In this document: positions 53,252 through 64,000 of the stretch, piece by piece
Layout of the letters: each line of letters begins with the position of its first letter
Numbering within the stretch: the stretch's first letter is position 1
Source of the DNA: Fulvia fulva
Lineage: Eukaryota; Ascomycota; Dothideomycetes; Mycosphaerellales; Mycosphaerellaceae
Direction: 5' to 3'
Assembly: GCF_020509005.1 (NCBI RefSeq)
Contig: NC_063023.1
Coordinates: 930,001 to 994,000, forward strand
DNA: 64,000 nucleotides
Program-made: the position numbers and the translations under genes
Notes under the pieces: model-generated
The model's database searches: none
What the model saw: only the letters and a program-made list of their open reading frames with translations
What the model was told of the DNA's origin: nothing

Positions 53252-55587
53252 ATGAACCAGATTTCAGCACCGCCGTACGACAAAACTGGCCGCCGTGCCG
53301 ATTCGCCAATGCGCGAAGAAGCTCGTCTCTCCACTGAGGTGCCACTGAACGGGCATATCTCACATGGTCTCCCGACGCCTGCAAACGATGTGCCATCTTC
53401 TGGCTTCACGGCAGTCAATGGCGATTCACACCTTTACCCTTCTTTCCGCCCCGACGAATCAGCTAGACCACCGGTAGCAATGACGAATGGAGATCATAGG
53501 CCTCAGGATCGTCCAGCACCGTATCCTGGACCTGGAGCATACCCGAACCACGGATGGCAACCCGATGAGCGACGACCTGATGAAGTTGACATCAACAGAG
53601 CACGACCAGAAAGCCCAGGACTCGGCAAGCGCAAGCGCGCAGACTCTCGCAGCAATGGCGCTCGCGAAGACGCAAGGGATGAATTTCAATACTCCCGTGG
53701 CTATCAGTCGCCGAAACGACGAATGATGGTACTCAATTCGGGCGGTATTGGCGCAACTGAGAAATTGGCGGAAGCGCGATCGTTTTCTGATGGAGGTGGG
53801 GATCTTCCAGAAGCCACCACCGGTACTTATGAGCGGTATGTATTGGCAATGACACTGGACTATGCTCGATACGCTAACATCACATAGTGATCCAACACCC
53901 ACAGCAAGGTGGGATAATGCATCACCTCCTCCACAGCCCAGGCCAGAGGTTGAAGCTGAACTAGCAAAGGCCGCCCAAGCATTTGCTGCCACAGACAAGG
54001 CTCCACTGCCTGCTCAGCACAGCGCAAGTCCTCCGGACGATGATCGCTACGACCGCTCACGATCACAGCAATACACTCCAGAGGCTGGAGACGCACAAGC
54101 TGGAGACAGCTCCGACCCGAAGAAACGAAAACGAAACTTCAGCAACCGCACGAAGACTGGCTGTCACACTTGCCGCTCGCGCAAGAAAAAGTGTGACGAG
54201 GGGAAACCCATCTGCGAGAATTGCAAGCGAGGCGCCTTCGAATGTGGCGGCTATGGGCCCAAGCCGCCTGGAGGTGCCAAAATAAGCGCTGCGAGGACGA
54301 ATTTGCACATCCAATCCAAGCCGCAGTACGAAGCGCCTCAGCCTTTCTACGATGCCCGTCATCATCGCCCTCCTTCGCCTCGACCTCCGCCACATTGGGA
54401 TGCTGTCCGGCCAGATCCTTACAGTGCGCCGTATCGGTATGCTCAACCAGGACCAATGGATGCGCGGCCGCCTAGCTCCCGTGACAGTTGGGCCGGTCGA
54501 CCTCCAGCCTGGGCAGGTCCTGAACATCCACAGTACATGCACGAGCGTCTGCCGCCTCCCGTGGAGCTTGCGGGTATACCGCCGCCACCGCCTCCAGGGC
54601 ATATACACAGTTATCCTCACGACCCACGAGGTCCGCCGCCTGGGGCATGGGCGCAACCGCCAAGTCTACCCCATTATCGAGCCCCTCCAGGTCCTCCTAC
54701 CGTAATCAGTTCTCGCGAAAGCGTAACGACATCACACTCCGGCCATGCCACATCGCTACCAGGGTTCCCAAGCCACGGACCACCGACAGATAGGACGAAG
54801 ATGATGACGGGTCAACCTTATAGACACTTTATCGACGACGAGTTGATAAGAGACCGACAATCATGCAGACGGGCAGTAGAGTCATACAACCAAGCCTGCG
54901 CCGCCAGCTCGACCGCTTCTGACGCCGAGAAGGTGCGGCACTTTCGATCGATCAGGGATCCCAGGGCGCGAACGTTCAGCGAGACAATGGTCACCACCTG
55001 GCAAGGGCCGACCGGGACATGTGGATCACGCACAATCGTCGAGAGTCCATTTACCTGCGAGTATGGGTATAATGTCAACCTTGGCAACGATGTGGTGATA
55101 CAAGCAAACTGTGTGATGCAGGATGCGTGCACGATCTCGATCGGTGACAGGACCATCGTTGGACCCAATGTCAAGTTCTACTGCATGACTGCTAGCGTCG
55201 ATTCAGGCTTGCGCAAAGGCAGCCAAGGGATGTTCCTGGCGGGCGCCATCAAAGTGGAAGAGGATTGCTTCATAGGTGCGGACGTAATCATTATGCCCTT
55301 CAGGACGATTGGAAAGGGAGCTGTCGTCGGTGCAGGCTCAGTCGTCACTAAAGTGAGTAGCAATAAGTCTTTAACGTTGCAATCAAGACTAACCATTACC
55401 CTAGGACGTAGCACCCTTCACCATCGTGGCCGGAAATCCCGCCAAGCCGGTCCGCAAACGCATCGAGCCTGGGCCGAATGTTGACAACCACGACCATGAT
55501 ATACAAGAGCAAAATGAGAAGATGATACAGCTCATGAAAGAGAATAGAGTTGCAACTACCCGCGATGGTATACTGCAATCTGCGTAA
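53252..55587 (+). CDS. Zn2Cys6 DNA-binding domain fused to maltose-acetyltransferase-like beta-helix
   Basis: Three exons, 53252-53835, 53888-55352 and 55405-55587, give 743 residues. Residues 1-280 are disordered, with a Lys/Arg patch (GKRKRADSR). A Zn2Cys6 cluster follows: C287, C290, C297, C304, C307, C314 (spacing CX2CX6CX6CX2CX6C; GCHTCRSRKKKCDEGKPIC). A Pro-rich, Tyr-containing linker (315-490) comes next. A Mac-like segment (KMMTGQPYRHFIDDEL, about 499-515) precedes a left-handed parallel beta-helix with hexapeptide repeats (VNLGNDVVIQANC, ISIGDRTIVGPNV, FIGADVIIMP, VVGAGSVVTK). This is the architecture of maltose/galactoside O-acetyltransferases, but the usual catalytic His (THPxD) is replaced by ...MTASVD at about 628-633. 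Such fusions occur in ascomycetes. It is probably a regulator rather than an enzyme. The helix may trimerise or bind a ligand. Confidence 0.88.
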
Positions 55588-56339
55588 CTCGTTGGACATC
55601 TACATTTAGATCTGGCACAATCAAGGACCTTCACTGCCGTTTCTCTATCAATTCTAGACCGTTCTCACCATTCACTTAGTGTCATGAAACATTCCGTAAG
55701 CTCAAGGCGCCCGCAATACAGGCGGCTGATGCTGCACGACCGGAGGCCAGCATTGCGACATCCGCGAATAACTACTTTCTGAGCGGGTGTGTCGCGGCCA
55801 GGCAATGTCATCACCTTTAGATCTAAGTTCCATGGCATTTCTATTGTTACCAGTCCGTTCTGTGACCTTCGCAGTCGTCTCTCGTACGGTAAGAAAGCGT
55901 GAATCCCTTGACGATAGTTCGAGAGAAATGTCGACAGTATTTCATCGACGGCACAATCATCAAAGGCCAATGGCGTCATGAGAGCGCGGAATGGCTGTCT
56001 TCAAGCGCTTTGATGTCATGGTCTGTGCTTGTCACATGTGAATGTTTGAGACGATTGGCCAGCTGGTGTGAACGGGGGTAGAAGGATCTCGCGTTGCGTG
56101 GAATAGACTTCTCATGGCTGCGACTGTGCGCTCAGGATCTGGTTATATGCCTTTGACGCGAAGTCGACAGTAAGGAGAGACATCGGCGACCATTATTCGA
56201 GCAATATAATCCGCGAAACCGCCGCTAAAGGTCATGTACGCCGTGTTGTTGTGCTGAGTCCCCAGCCTTACATTTCAGAACGCCATCGCTAACAGCAAGA
56301 CCTAATCATAACCCAGCAAAATCCATGCAGCATGAACCA
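55588..56339. other. Tail-to-tail intergenic region
   Basis: About 0.75 kb between converging genes. It probably holds 3' UTRs. Nothing else recognised. Confidence 0.35.
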
Positions 56340-57714
56340 CTAACCCAGACGCAACTTCCCCTCGTCCCGATTACTCTCCTGCTCCAGCTCAATATACCCC
56401 AACCTCAACAACTCCCTAATCTCAAAATCTTTCCCCTTCCTCGCGATATCCCACTTGGTCTGCACCATCCCCTTGATCACCTTCTCCCTCTCCTCATTGA
56501 GATAGTCAATCTGAGTCGCCGTCAAAATCATCTCGTAAATCAGATCCGGGCGCTGCATGGTGGCGATCTGGCCGGCTGTCGGGAGCAGAGTGACATGTCT
56601 TGCGTCCCGCATGAGATCACGGAATATCAGGCCGTAGCGTTCCTCGAAGTAGGCGGCGAGGCTGTGAATTTCGATGCGGATTTCTTGGGTTCGTTCGATG
56701 CCGTAGGTGATGGCGTCGCGGAGGTTTTGGTTGGTGAAGGCGTCGGAGCCGATGAGCTCGACTTCGCGTTGGCGCTCGACGCGTTTGCCATCGCCGTGCC
56801 GGGCGTTGGGAGTGGTGAGCCAGCGCTTGAGGTCTGATAGTCTGTCGATGGTTGTCATGCGGTAGGGTCGCGGCTTGGCTTCAGGTGGGTCGTAGTGTGA
56901 CTCGAAGCAGTCAGTGTAATGGCAGGTCTAGATTGAATCGATAAGTATATAAGTGAATGTGAGGGAGGGTGGAGTACTTACTGGTGCGTGGCTGGTGATG
57001 TCTTTGCCATTGCGGTGCTGATATACGCATGATGATCTGGGTGTGATGGCGATGTCAGACTCGAACACGATCGTCTTCTTGTGTGTGGCCCGGGGCTGGC
57101 TGCTGCTAGTCGAGGCGGTGCTGTCCACGTTGATCTTGCTGTCTGCTGCGCCATCCGTTGGCTTCAGCTCGTCCGGGCCCCGTTCGTGCGATGGTTCTGA
57201 TGGTGGTGCTGCTATGATCAGGTCAGCCCAAGCACATGCTGTGTCACATGCGTCGCATACTATCAGCCTCCGCAGGTCGGTCTGGTGGTGAGGGTAGAGG
57301 GTGATCTTCAGGTCTGTCAGTAAGCTTGACGCGTTTGCCACCAGGCAGCTCAACACCGTCAAACAGCTTGCGGATCTTCAGCATTAAAGCCATCATACTG
57401 CCGCGATTTGTCGGCTCCATCAGCATGGAACACCCTCGAGCCCATCTTTGTATGCCAGAGAATATTCCGCCATGCTGCAAGTCTCGCCGGTCGCCTGTGT
57501 CGTGCACGCATCGTGTTTGCCCTCATCTTTGTGCGCCGATTGCTGCTTGCTGCCTGCAGATCTGCCATCTCCACCGCCGCCATCGCATGTCTCATGAAAA
57601 TGGCGATCATGTCTTACCTGTGGTAGTGTGCTGCGGAATGCTCGTCATCTTGGCCGGACCCTTTCTGATACGTGCGAAGACTGCTCTTGCCTGCGCGGCG
57701 CGGTCGTTGTCCAT
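56340..57714 (-). CDS. Four-exon hypothetical protein, 382 aa
   Basis: The four exons on the minus strand (57618-57714, 57261-57494, 56982-57211, 56340-56927) all keep frame and have good borders. The clearest is the intron GTATGC..CTGAC..CATAG between exons 2 and 3. The first intron is longer (123 bp) and its acceptor is the least certain. The protein begins MDNDRAAQARAVFARIRKG, has a basic hydrophobic helix (RGSMMALMLKIRKLFDGVEL) and, near the middle, C and H residues (SSCVYQHRNGKDITSHAP then TCHYTDCFESH) that might bind zinc. The last exon is strongly charged and helical (TQIDYLNEEREKVIKGMVQT). I recognise no family. It may be fungal-specific. Its start lies 527 bp from the end of the peroxidase gene. 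Confidence 0.6.
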
Positions 57715-58240
57715 GTCTGGTATCGCTCAAGAATGAATCGAGTTGATGAGCAACGGATGATGCCGAATCTGCGAAGTCGTGGAATCTAAGCTTAGATGGA
57801 CTACAATTGCAATTGCCACAGCGTGCATTCACTGCAACATGCCGACTTCTTGACTTCTTGACCTCATTGTTCCTGTGATTCCTACAACGTGAAGATGGCA
57901 GCCTACATTATGCGCAAACATATCAGTGTTCAGTGTCAGTATGCATTGTCGTCGAGTATCATTTAAGCCCGTTCTGGCTGGCACGATCACCGCGCGGGTT
58001 TCACAACGGCTCAGCTTGTAGCCATGCAATGCGACCGGTGGGCGTGGCTTGTGGAGTTGTGTGCAGCGGACGTAGAAACAGTGTAATTGCCTAAATCAAT
58101 TTCAACAGCGGCTCGATTCGAGGAATTCGGAACAGCTTCATGTTCACATATCGCGCTCCTGGTCATTCATCTTCTAGCTCTGCTGCAAACCCCAGTCACG
58201 CATCAATGCTTCAACACACACCTTGCTTCACTGCAACAGC
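57715..58240. other. Intergenic, nothing recognised
   Basis: About 0.5 kb containing the promoter of the preceding minus-strand gene and the 3' UTR of the peroxidase. Confidence 0.35.
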
Positions 58241-59037
58241 CTAAGCCTTGCCATCGAGTTTCTCCGCAGTGTCGGCAACCTCACCAGCCGTGTCGGCGCT
58301 GACCTTGTCCTCGGCCTTCTTAATGCCATCGGCACCAGCATCACCACCTGCAGCAGCTACGAGCTTCTTCACAACTTCTACAGTAGGCGCTGGACCTCCT
58401 GGCTCAGCGGCGAGGACCTTGCCGCTCTTGTCAACGACAAAGACACCTCTTGTTGTACCCTTTGGCGCCTTCTTCAAGCCAATCGCGGCGATCAGTGTCG
58501 CGTTCGGATCGCATAGCAGTGGATATGGCAACTTCTGCTTCGTCTTGAATGTAGTGTTGGCCTTGGGGCTATCTGTGCTGAGGCCGTAGATGCTGAGACC
58601 TGTCGCTGTGAGAGGCTCATACGAGTCGCGGAAGAGACATGCTTGGGTCGTGCCTGTGAGGAATCTCAGCATCAGCGATGCCTTCTACGGCATTGAATTA
58701 CACAAAGTCGCTCACATCCTGGCGTGCTGGCCTTGGGATAGGTGAAAAGCACCACACCGGCCTGGCTGTCGCTGACGAGCTTGGCCAATGTTGTCTTATC
58801 TCCATCGTTGGTTTCGATCTCTCCACCGAAGCCATCGAGGGTGATGCTGTCACCGACTTTGGGCGCTCCGCCTTTCGCTGCCTCAGCTATTGGCTCTGGC
58901 GCGGGAGCTGCTTCTGCTGGCTCGGGCTCCGCAGCTTTGGGCGCATCGTCCTTCTTTGCCTTTGGTTTAGCTGGTGCCCGCTTCTTGGCTGGCGGAGGCG
59001 GTGGAGGTGCGGCGGGTCTCTTGCGTAGTTCTACCAT
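58241..59037 (-). CDS. DOT5: Nuclear-type thiol peroxidase (Dot5/PrxQ, BCP family)
   Basis: Two exons on the minus strand (58716-59037, 58241-58653) give 244 residues. The frame is open further upstream, but ATG 59037 is the first. Peroxiredoxins of the PrxQ/BCP group reduce peroxides through a peroxidatic cysteine. Here the active site STPGCTTQACLFRD is split by the intron inside the peroxidatic Cys codon, with a second Cys five residues on, the usual resolving partner. VVLFTYPKAS and DGFGGEIETNDG lie upstream. The first 60 residues are Ala/Pro/Lys-rich (APAKPKAKKDD), which may carry a nuclear signal as in yeast Dot5. The C-terminal 40 residues are Ala/Asp/Lys-rich. The product likely protects nuclear components from peroxide. 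Confidence 0.9.
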
Positions 59038-60444
59038 AGTCACTGTTGTGTCGTGGAGTCGTCTACCGGATGGGGATGAAGCTTGCGCGGAAAGGCGAAT
59101 CAATGGTCACGGTAAGCAAGCTATGGTGGAGGAGAAGTGCATGCAATACAACAGAAGGGACGCGCGAGAAGGTTAGACTTGGAGGCTTGTCGCGGCTGTT
59201 GCTACACAACTACGTTGCTGCCGGATAGGGGCTAGGCGAGGTAACTCGAAGAAGGAGCCACAGCGGCCACAGCGGATGTTTGCGTCCATCCTGGTTGTGA
59301 TGAGGCGCGCGGTCGAAGCTCTCACCAGCAAGCTTTCCGTGGCGTCGATGGCTTGCAAGTTGCTCGTCTCCACGGCGGCAGCGGCGCGGCCCATGGTTCG
59401 TGCAGGGATCTGGGAAGTGACTTCTTCTCCTCCTCGAACTCCTGTAACCAGCATCATCAATCTTTTTGGATGCTCGATGATTCTTCAAACTGACCAGTAG
59501 GACGTCCAATATCACTGACCTTATCACTCCGCGAACACGAGTCGGACGGCTACGACCGGCAGGCGATGACCAGCAAATGGGGCCCTGGTCATCAACTCGC
59601 AGACTCTCAAGCATACACAGTGACTAAGATGATCATTACTTTTTGCCCGTACCAAAGTTCCTACTCAGCAGGGATCTTCGTACGGACAACCAGTCCAAAG
59701 CAGGCGAGCAGGCACCGACGTGCTTGGCATGGCATGGTGTCAAGTGTGATTTCATGCCTCATACGGAAGGAAGTTGAGCCTCAGTACGCGGCTTCTCGAT
59801 CTCGCCATTATGAGCAAGATTTTGTGACTCACTTCGGGCGCATTAAAAGATGATCTGCTCGCTGCATGAACAAGCAGGCCTGATCCTACCATCACCTCAC
59901 GCACTCCTCCCCTTCGACGGCATGTTCTGATACCTGACCTGGACTTCTGATGCCCACGAGGGCGTTATCTACTGCCATGAGACTACTCTGGCAAGCGCGA
60001 ACTCTGGTTTTTACGGATAGCTCGATACTTGATAATAGGCACTGCCCAAGCGGCTCAGGCAGCTCAGGCATCCAAGGTCTTCCGCTACATTGGTTAAGCT
60101 TCTACATTTGAGCCAATGAATTCTCCTCTGTGTCGCTGACTATCCCCCTCGGTCAGCCTTCCGACTGCTTGACGACAGCTTATCAGTGTCTTCGAAAGCT
60201 TCTAATGGCATTTCTTGGCCTTTATCTCGAGCTTACGACGTCATGTGCCGCTTTATCAATCCTGACCTTACATTTACTCTGTCTAATCAGCCATCTTGGT
60301 CATCATGTAAGACGGATGAGACGCCCATTTTCCTGAAGGACTTTTCTTCGACTTTGAACATCTGTCCTTCTCTACTGGAATCCCTACTCATCCTACCTTC
60401 ATTGCACAGCTACATGTGTAATACGACTCCGCAACCTTTTCGGC
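59038..60444. promoter_or_regulatory. Divergent region, peroxidase / amino-acid transporter
   Basis: A 1.4-kb region between outward-facing genes that includes both promoters. The part from about 60110 to 60440 has T/C-rich runs typical of a 5' leader. No further gene is supported. Confidence 0.4.
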
Positions 60445-62297
60445 ATGAGTAACTACGTGAAGAAGACGCCTGACGTCTCTGTTGAGGGTCTGAACGATGA
60501 CCACAGACCCTCAGCCACCTCAAAGTCGGAATCGCTGTCCTCATCAGCCATCTCGAAAGATGAGCTGCCTTGCCCCGAGACTGCACATCGTCACGGGGTA
60601 CCCACGTACAACGACGCGAATCAGATCGAGAAGGCCGAAGCCACAGCTCCATGCTCAGATCCAAGTCCACCGTCCAACGGCAATGATAACCCGTCATCCC
60701 GCGAGGATGCAAAGGACAAGTGCGGCTGGAGGAGGTCCTGCTGCAGTGAGTACGCTGGAGATCTGCTATGTACCCAGCCACTGACCCGATATAGCCATGA
60801 TTGCGGAGACTCTGTCTCTGGGCATCTTGTCACTCCCAGCTGCCGCTGCCGCGATGGGCCTCATTCCCACCATTGTTCTATTGATCTCATTCGGCTTCAT
60901 CACCACGGGGACAGGATACTGCTATTACCTTTACAAGGAGAAGTATCCACACATTCGCAGCATCCCACAAGCCCTCGACAACATCTTCGGAGCACCAGGA
61001 CGCTGGATCACAGACATCATCATCACGGTAAGCTCACCTCGTTAGACATAAATCGTTTCTAATACCATGATAGGTCTATCTCATCCTGCTCATGGCTGGC
61101 CATCTGATCCTATTTTCGTCATTTGTCCAAGCCTTCTCCAAACCAGAAGACGTACCGTGTCGGATCGCCGTCATGGGCATTGCCTACTTCATCAACTGTC
61201 TTTTCACCTTCTATCGCAAATTCGCTCGACTTGGCTATGTCTGCGTAGCTTGTGAGTGACAGCTTTCTCTCGACAGAGACACAATGCTAATTGTCATGTA
61301 CAGGCTGCTTTTCCATATTGATCGCCACGTTCGTGTGTCTTGGCTACCTTGCAGCTGACAAGGACAAGAACCTGAGCTTGCCTGGTAACTACTCGGCCTT
61401 TGCGGTCACCCCCCTTGGCTTACACTATGGCGATGGCAAGGTCACGACCATCTTCGGTGCCTGCGCAGCATTCTCCAACATTCTGCTTTCATACAGCGGC
61501 TCGATCTGCTACTTCAACATCATCGACGAGATGAAGGAGCCCAGAGATTTCTGGAAGTGCCTCTTGGTCACTAACGCAGCCACAATCACCATGTACACCA
61601 TTGCAGGTATCGGAATGTACGCCTTAGCAGGACAGCTCGTCGGATCTCCGGCCCTCGACTCTGCAGGCAGTCAAGGAGCCAAGATCGCCTATTGCTTCGG
61701 CTTGCCCACGATTCTCCTCGCCGCGGTCATCCTCGCTAATGTCAACTGCAAGCGCACCGAGGACCTCATCTACGCATGGCGTGGACTAGACGCGGAGGAA
61801 GCGCATCGCTCACAGAGAAAGGCATTCAGCGCCGTCAACGTGCTGTGGTATGCCATCGTCATCAGCTGGTGGACCGTCTCCTTCATTGTCGGCAACTCAC
61901 TTCCATTCTTCGGTCCATTGCTCGCAGTCATCGGCGCTATCTCAGGAAACTGGATCTGTCTCGGCTGGCCTGGCATGTTCATGCTCCACCTCTGGCGCCC
62001 AGAGGTCATCCAGGACGATGGAACGGAGCGCAAATTTACACGTCAGGAGATCAAGGAGGCTGGTGGCTGGTGGAAGTGCTATACCACACCCAACCGGTGG
62101 AGGAAGCTCTTGGTGCCGGCTATGATCCTTCTGATCGTGATCAATATCGCTGCGGTAAGACATCTCTAGCCACTCAAGAACAAGTACGATACTGACCACT
62201 ATGACAGAGCGCTCTAGGGCTGTATGGTTCTGTCATGCAGTTTGCCGTACTTGGCAAGGGACGCAAGCCCTTCAGTTGCGAGTATGACTGGAAGTGA
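60445..62297 (+). CDS. Amino-acid transporter (AAAP family)
   Basis: Five exons, 60445-60745, 60795-61027, 61074-61251, 61304-62154 and 62208-62297, give 550 residues. The last exon adds 29 residues ending YDWK. The first 100 residues are hydrophilic, Ser/Glu-rich. Then the transporter begins: TLSLGILSLPAAAAAMGLIP, a pattern at the first helix of AAAP (Aa_trans) proteins where the unwound GILSLP segment binds amino acid. Later, VTPLGLHYGDGKVTTIFGAC and YFNIIDEMKEPRDFWK are family-typical. About 11 hydrophobic helices are seen. The closest groups are fungal neutral amino-acid permeases of the Mtr type or vacuolar Avt-like exporters. Substrate and membrane cannot be decided. All introns are 46-53 bp with clean borders. 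Confidence 0.9.
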
Positions 62298-62641
62298 GTG
62301 TGTAGAGCACGACACGATGGCGATGTAATGTCTATACCCAGCAGTCAGCTAGATACTGCTTTATGAAACTTTCCCAAAACTGGAATGGCATATTCTTGAG
62401 TGTATATTGTCGCGGCTTGACTACACTGATCGTCGCCTGCGATACCTCTAGTGCTCTTGACACGCTGCAGTGGTATGAGTGCAGCGATGTCGTAATGTAA
62501 GATCAAGAAACGTGGCGGGAGCACAACGACGTCTCGTCCATGATACCAAGTCACCAGTCCCGATCGAGAAACGTTTCAGACAGAAGGTATCAACATTGCT
62601 TATACATTTCACGCTTCACATAGCATCTACAAGGCCCCACC
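62298..62641. other. Tail-to-tail intergenic region, about 340 bp
   Basis: It lies between converging genes and presumably contains both 3' UTRs. No hairpin or motif recognised. Confidence 0.35.
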
Positions 62642-63814
62642 CTAGTTCGGCGCCTTATATCCAGCCTCCGTCAACGCTTCCCTCAGAGCATCAACGGCCT
62701 TCGTGATATCCCCACGGTTGGGATCCGTCACGCTGACACCCATATGGCCGAACCGAATGTACTTGGTCGCAACCTCCTTGTGCAGACCACCAGCGAAGAT
62801 GACGCCCTTCTTGAGCAGACTTGGGAGCACCTCGGGTGGAGTCAAAGACTTGCCGGATACCTCAGGGAGGTAGATGGCAGTCATGCCGTTGGCGGCGTTC
62901 TCGGGTCGGACTGCAAGTTCTTTCAAGCCAAGCTCCTTCACTGCCTTCTTAACTGCCTGACTGACCTTCTTGTGGTCTTCGAAGCGCTCTTCCATTGATC
63001 GTGATGTGATCTGGGTCAGTGATGTGTGAAGTGCGTGGACGAGTTGTGGTGGTGGTGTGGCGAAGTAGGATGGCTTCTTGGCTTCGTAGTTTTGCATGAT
63101 TGGGATCCAGTTCTTCCAGCTGGCGAAGTAGGATGCTGGCCGTGTCTTGCGGGCCTTGAACGCTTCGATTGCGCGGCCGGATGCCATGACGATGGAAAGA
63201 CCGGCGGGTGTGCCGAGAGCCTTCTGTGATGCGGTGATCGCGCAGTCAACATCCCATTCGTCGAAGCGGAGTTCTTCACACGCTACACTGCAGACACCAT
63301 CGACGATGATCAGAGTCTCTGGTGATACTCTGCGGACCAGCTCCGATATAGGCTTGATCTCAGATAGGACACCAGTCGAAGTGTCGGTGTGTGTGATTGT
63401 GATGACCTTGTACATCTTCTCCTTCAATGCCTTCTCGACCTCTGGCAGTTGTGGCCGGTCACCAATTGGTGCCTTCAGCTGTGTTGCCTTGACGCCGTAT
63501 GTCTCGAAGCAGTCTGCAAAGCTATCGGCAAAGTATCCTGTGTGCAGTACTAATGCCTCATCGCCTGGCTCGCACAGGTTGGCAGCAACCTGATCCCAGC
63601 CCAATGTGCCAGATCCGGAGATGATGAATGGCTGACTCGCTGGGTTGGTGGTCAAGAAGACCTTTCTCAGCATCGTCAATGCCTCACCAAAGATGTTGAC
63701 GAATGGCTGGCCGACGTGAGCCTCGGAGTAGTGGCTCATGGACTGGAGGACGGCATCGTCGAACTCGATGGGTCCTGGGATGAGGAGGGTCGGGTGAGGT
63801 GGTTGGCTCGACAT
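62642..63814 (-). CDS. AGX1: Alanine-glyoxylate / serine-pyruvate aminotransferase
   Basis: A single exon. The open frame goes beyond 63958 through a TTG, but ATG 63814 (MSSQPPHPTLLIPGP) fits the family start, giving 390 residues. It is a PLP enzyme of the class V aminotransferase fold. Lys198 in CAITASQKALGTPAG should hold PLP, and Asp172 (LIIVDGVCS) contacts the pyridine nitrogen. SGSGTLGWDQ binds the phosphate, and the final RFGHMGVS is the family C-terminal signature, with the Arg that binds the substrate carboxylate. It converts glyoxylate plus alanine to glycine and pyruvate (or serine with pyruvate), usually in peroxisomes or mitochondria. The C-terminal KAPN is not a PTS1. The still-open upstream frame could encode a targeting extension in another transcript, or be leader. 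It cannot be decided from the window. Confidence 0.93.
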   Translation of the reverse strand: MSSQPPHPTLLIPGPIEFDDAVLQSMSHYSEAHVGQPFVNIFGEALTMLRKVFLTTNPASQPFIISGSGTLGWDQVAANLCEPGDEALVLHTGYFADSFADCFETYGVKATQLKAPIGDRPQLPEVEKALKEKMYKVITITHTDTSTGVLSEIKPISELVRRVSPETLIIVDGVCSVACEELRFDEWDVDCAITASQKALGTPAGLSIVMASGRAIEAFKARKTRPASYFASWKNWIPIMQNYEAKKPSYFATPPPQLVHALHTSLTQITSRSMEERFEDHKKVSQAVKKAVKELGLKELAVRPENAANGMTAIYLPEVSGKSLTPPEVLPSLLKKGVIFAGGLHKEVATKYIRFGHMGVSVTDPNRGDITKAVDALREALTEAGYKAPN

Positions 63815-64000
63815 CTTCGCTGCCGCTGGCTGTGCTCTCTTTCCTTCTTCCTCTAACGACACAGCTGAATGGGACAGATCTCGCTTCTGCTCCGGACCTC
63901 TGAACGCACTTGACTGGGAGCTCTGGTTGTCTCGATCGATGGAGTAGGGTGTGTTCAACGGAATGTCCTGTCCGGCGTAGTCAACGTGTCTCGATATCTG

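Noticed and set aside
63815..64000. Upstream open extension of the aminotransferase frame
   Set aside because: Begins at a non-ATG codon within the window, and the family start fits 63814. Not called as coding, although a targeting extension is possible.

Overview
The window is nuclear DNA of a filamentous ascomycete. Coding genes have short introns (about 45-120 bp) with GT..AG borders and CTNAC-like branch sites. Families typical of Pezizomycotina are present: Zn2Cys6 regulators, a HET-domain gene, PTH11-like 7TM sequence, 2EXR/F-box-like genes, an Ahc1-like zinc-finger gene and a fungal SLATT protein. Gene style and spacing suggest a dothideomycete, but this is an impression and not a placement. 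Genes lie on both strands, one transcript per gene, with no operons and no obvious secondary-metabolite cluster.

Layout. 1-13 kb: tail of a thioesterase-like gene, a long gene-poor stretch, a small Zn2Cys6 gene with a second cysteine pair cluster, a GH18 chitinase, a small one-helix membrane protein and a 2EXR-like gene. 13-19.2 kb: a multi-pass membrane protein, an Ahc1-like zinc-finger protein (ADA/SAGA chromatin), an Alba protein whose last coding exon has 13 nt, and a small Cys-containing ORF. 19.3-24.4 kb: a decayed patch with a BTB relic, an RGG/zinc-knuckle protein and an intact SDR, then two broken MFS transporters back to back. 24.5-29.4 kb: a coiled-coil protein, a SLATT protein and a Pab2/PABPN1-like RNA-binding protein. 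29.4-41.3 kb: a Zn2Cys6 regulator, the Rsp5/HulA HECT ubiquitin ligase (7 exons) and a 903-residue single-ORF fusion of a PTH11-like 7TM domain to an FHS-family (fucose permease-like) transporter. 41.7-50.4 kb: a 2EXR gene, a HET-domain gene, GINS subunit Psf2, glucosyltransferase Alg10 and mitochondrial ribosomal protein uL3m. 53-64 kb: a Zn2Cys6 domain fused to a maltose-acetyltransferase-like left-handed beta-helix, an unknown 4-exon gene, a Dot5/PrxQ thiol peroxidase, an AAAP amino-acid transporter and an alanine-glyoxylate/serine-pyruvate aminotransferase.

Most recognised genes are housekeeping and functionally independent: replication (psf2), N-glycosylation (alg10), ubiquitination (hulA), mitochondrial translation, poly(A) RNA binding, glyoxylate metabolism. 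The most interesting items are the 7TM-transporter fusion (possible transceptor), the DNA-binding/beta-helix fusion that lacks the usual catalytic His, the SLATT protein, and three gene relics within about 5 kb. Exon borders were read by eye from splice consensus, frame continuity and family similarity, with no alignment or transcript data. Where the longest open frame began at a non-ATG codon I moved the start to the first supported ATG.
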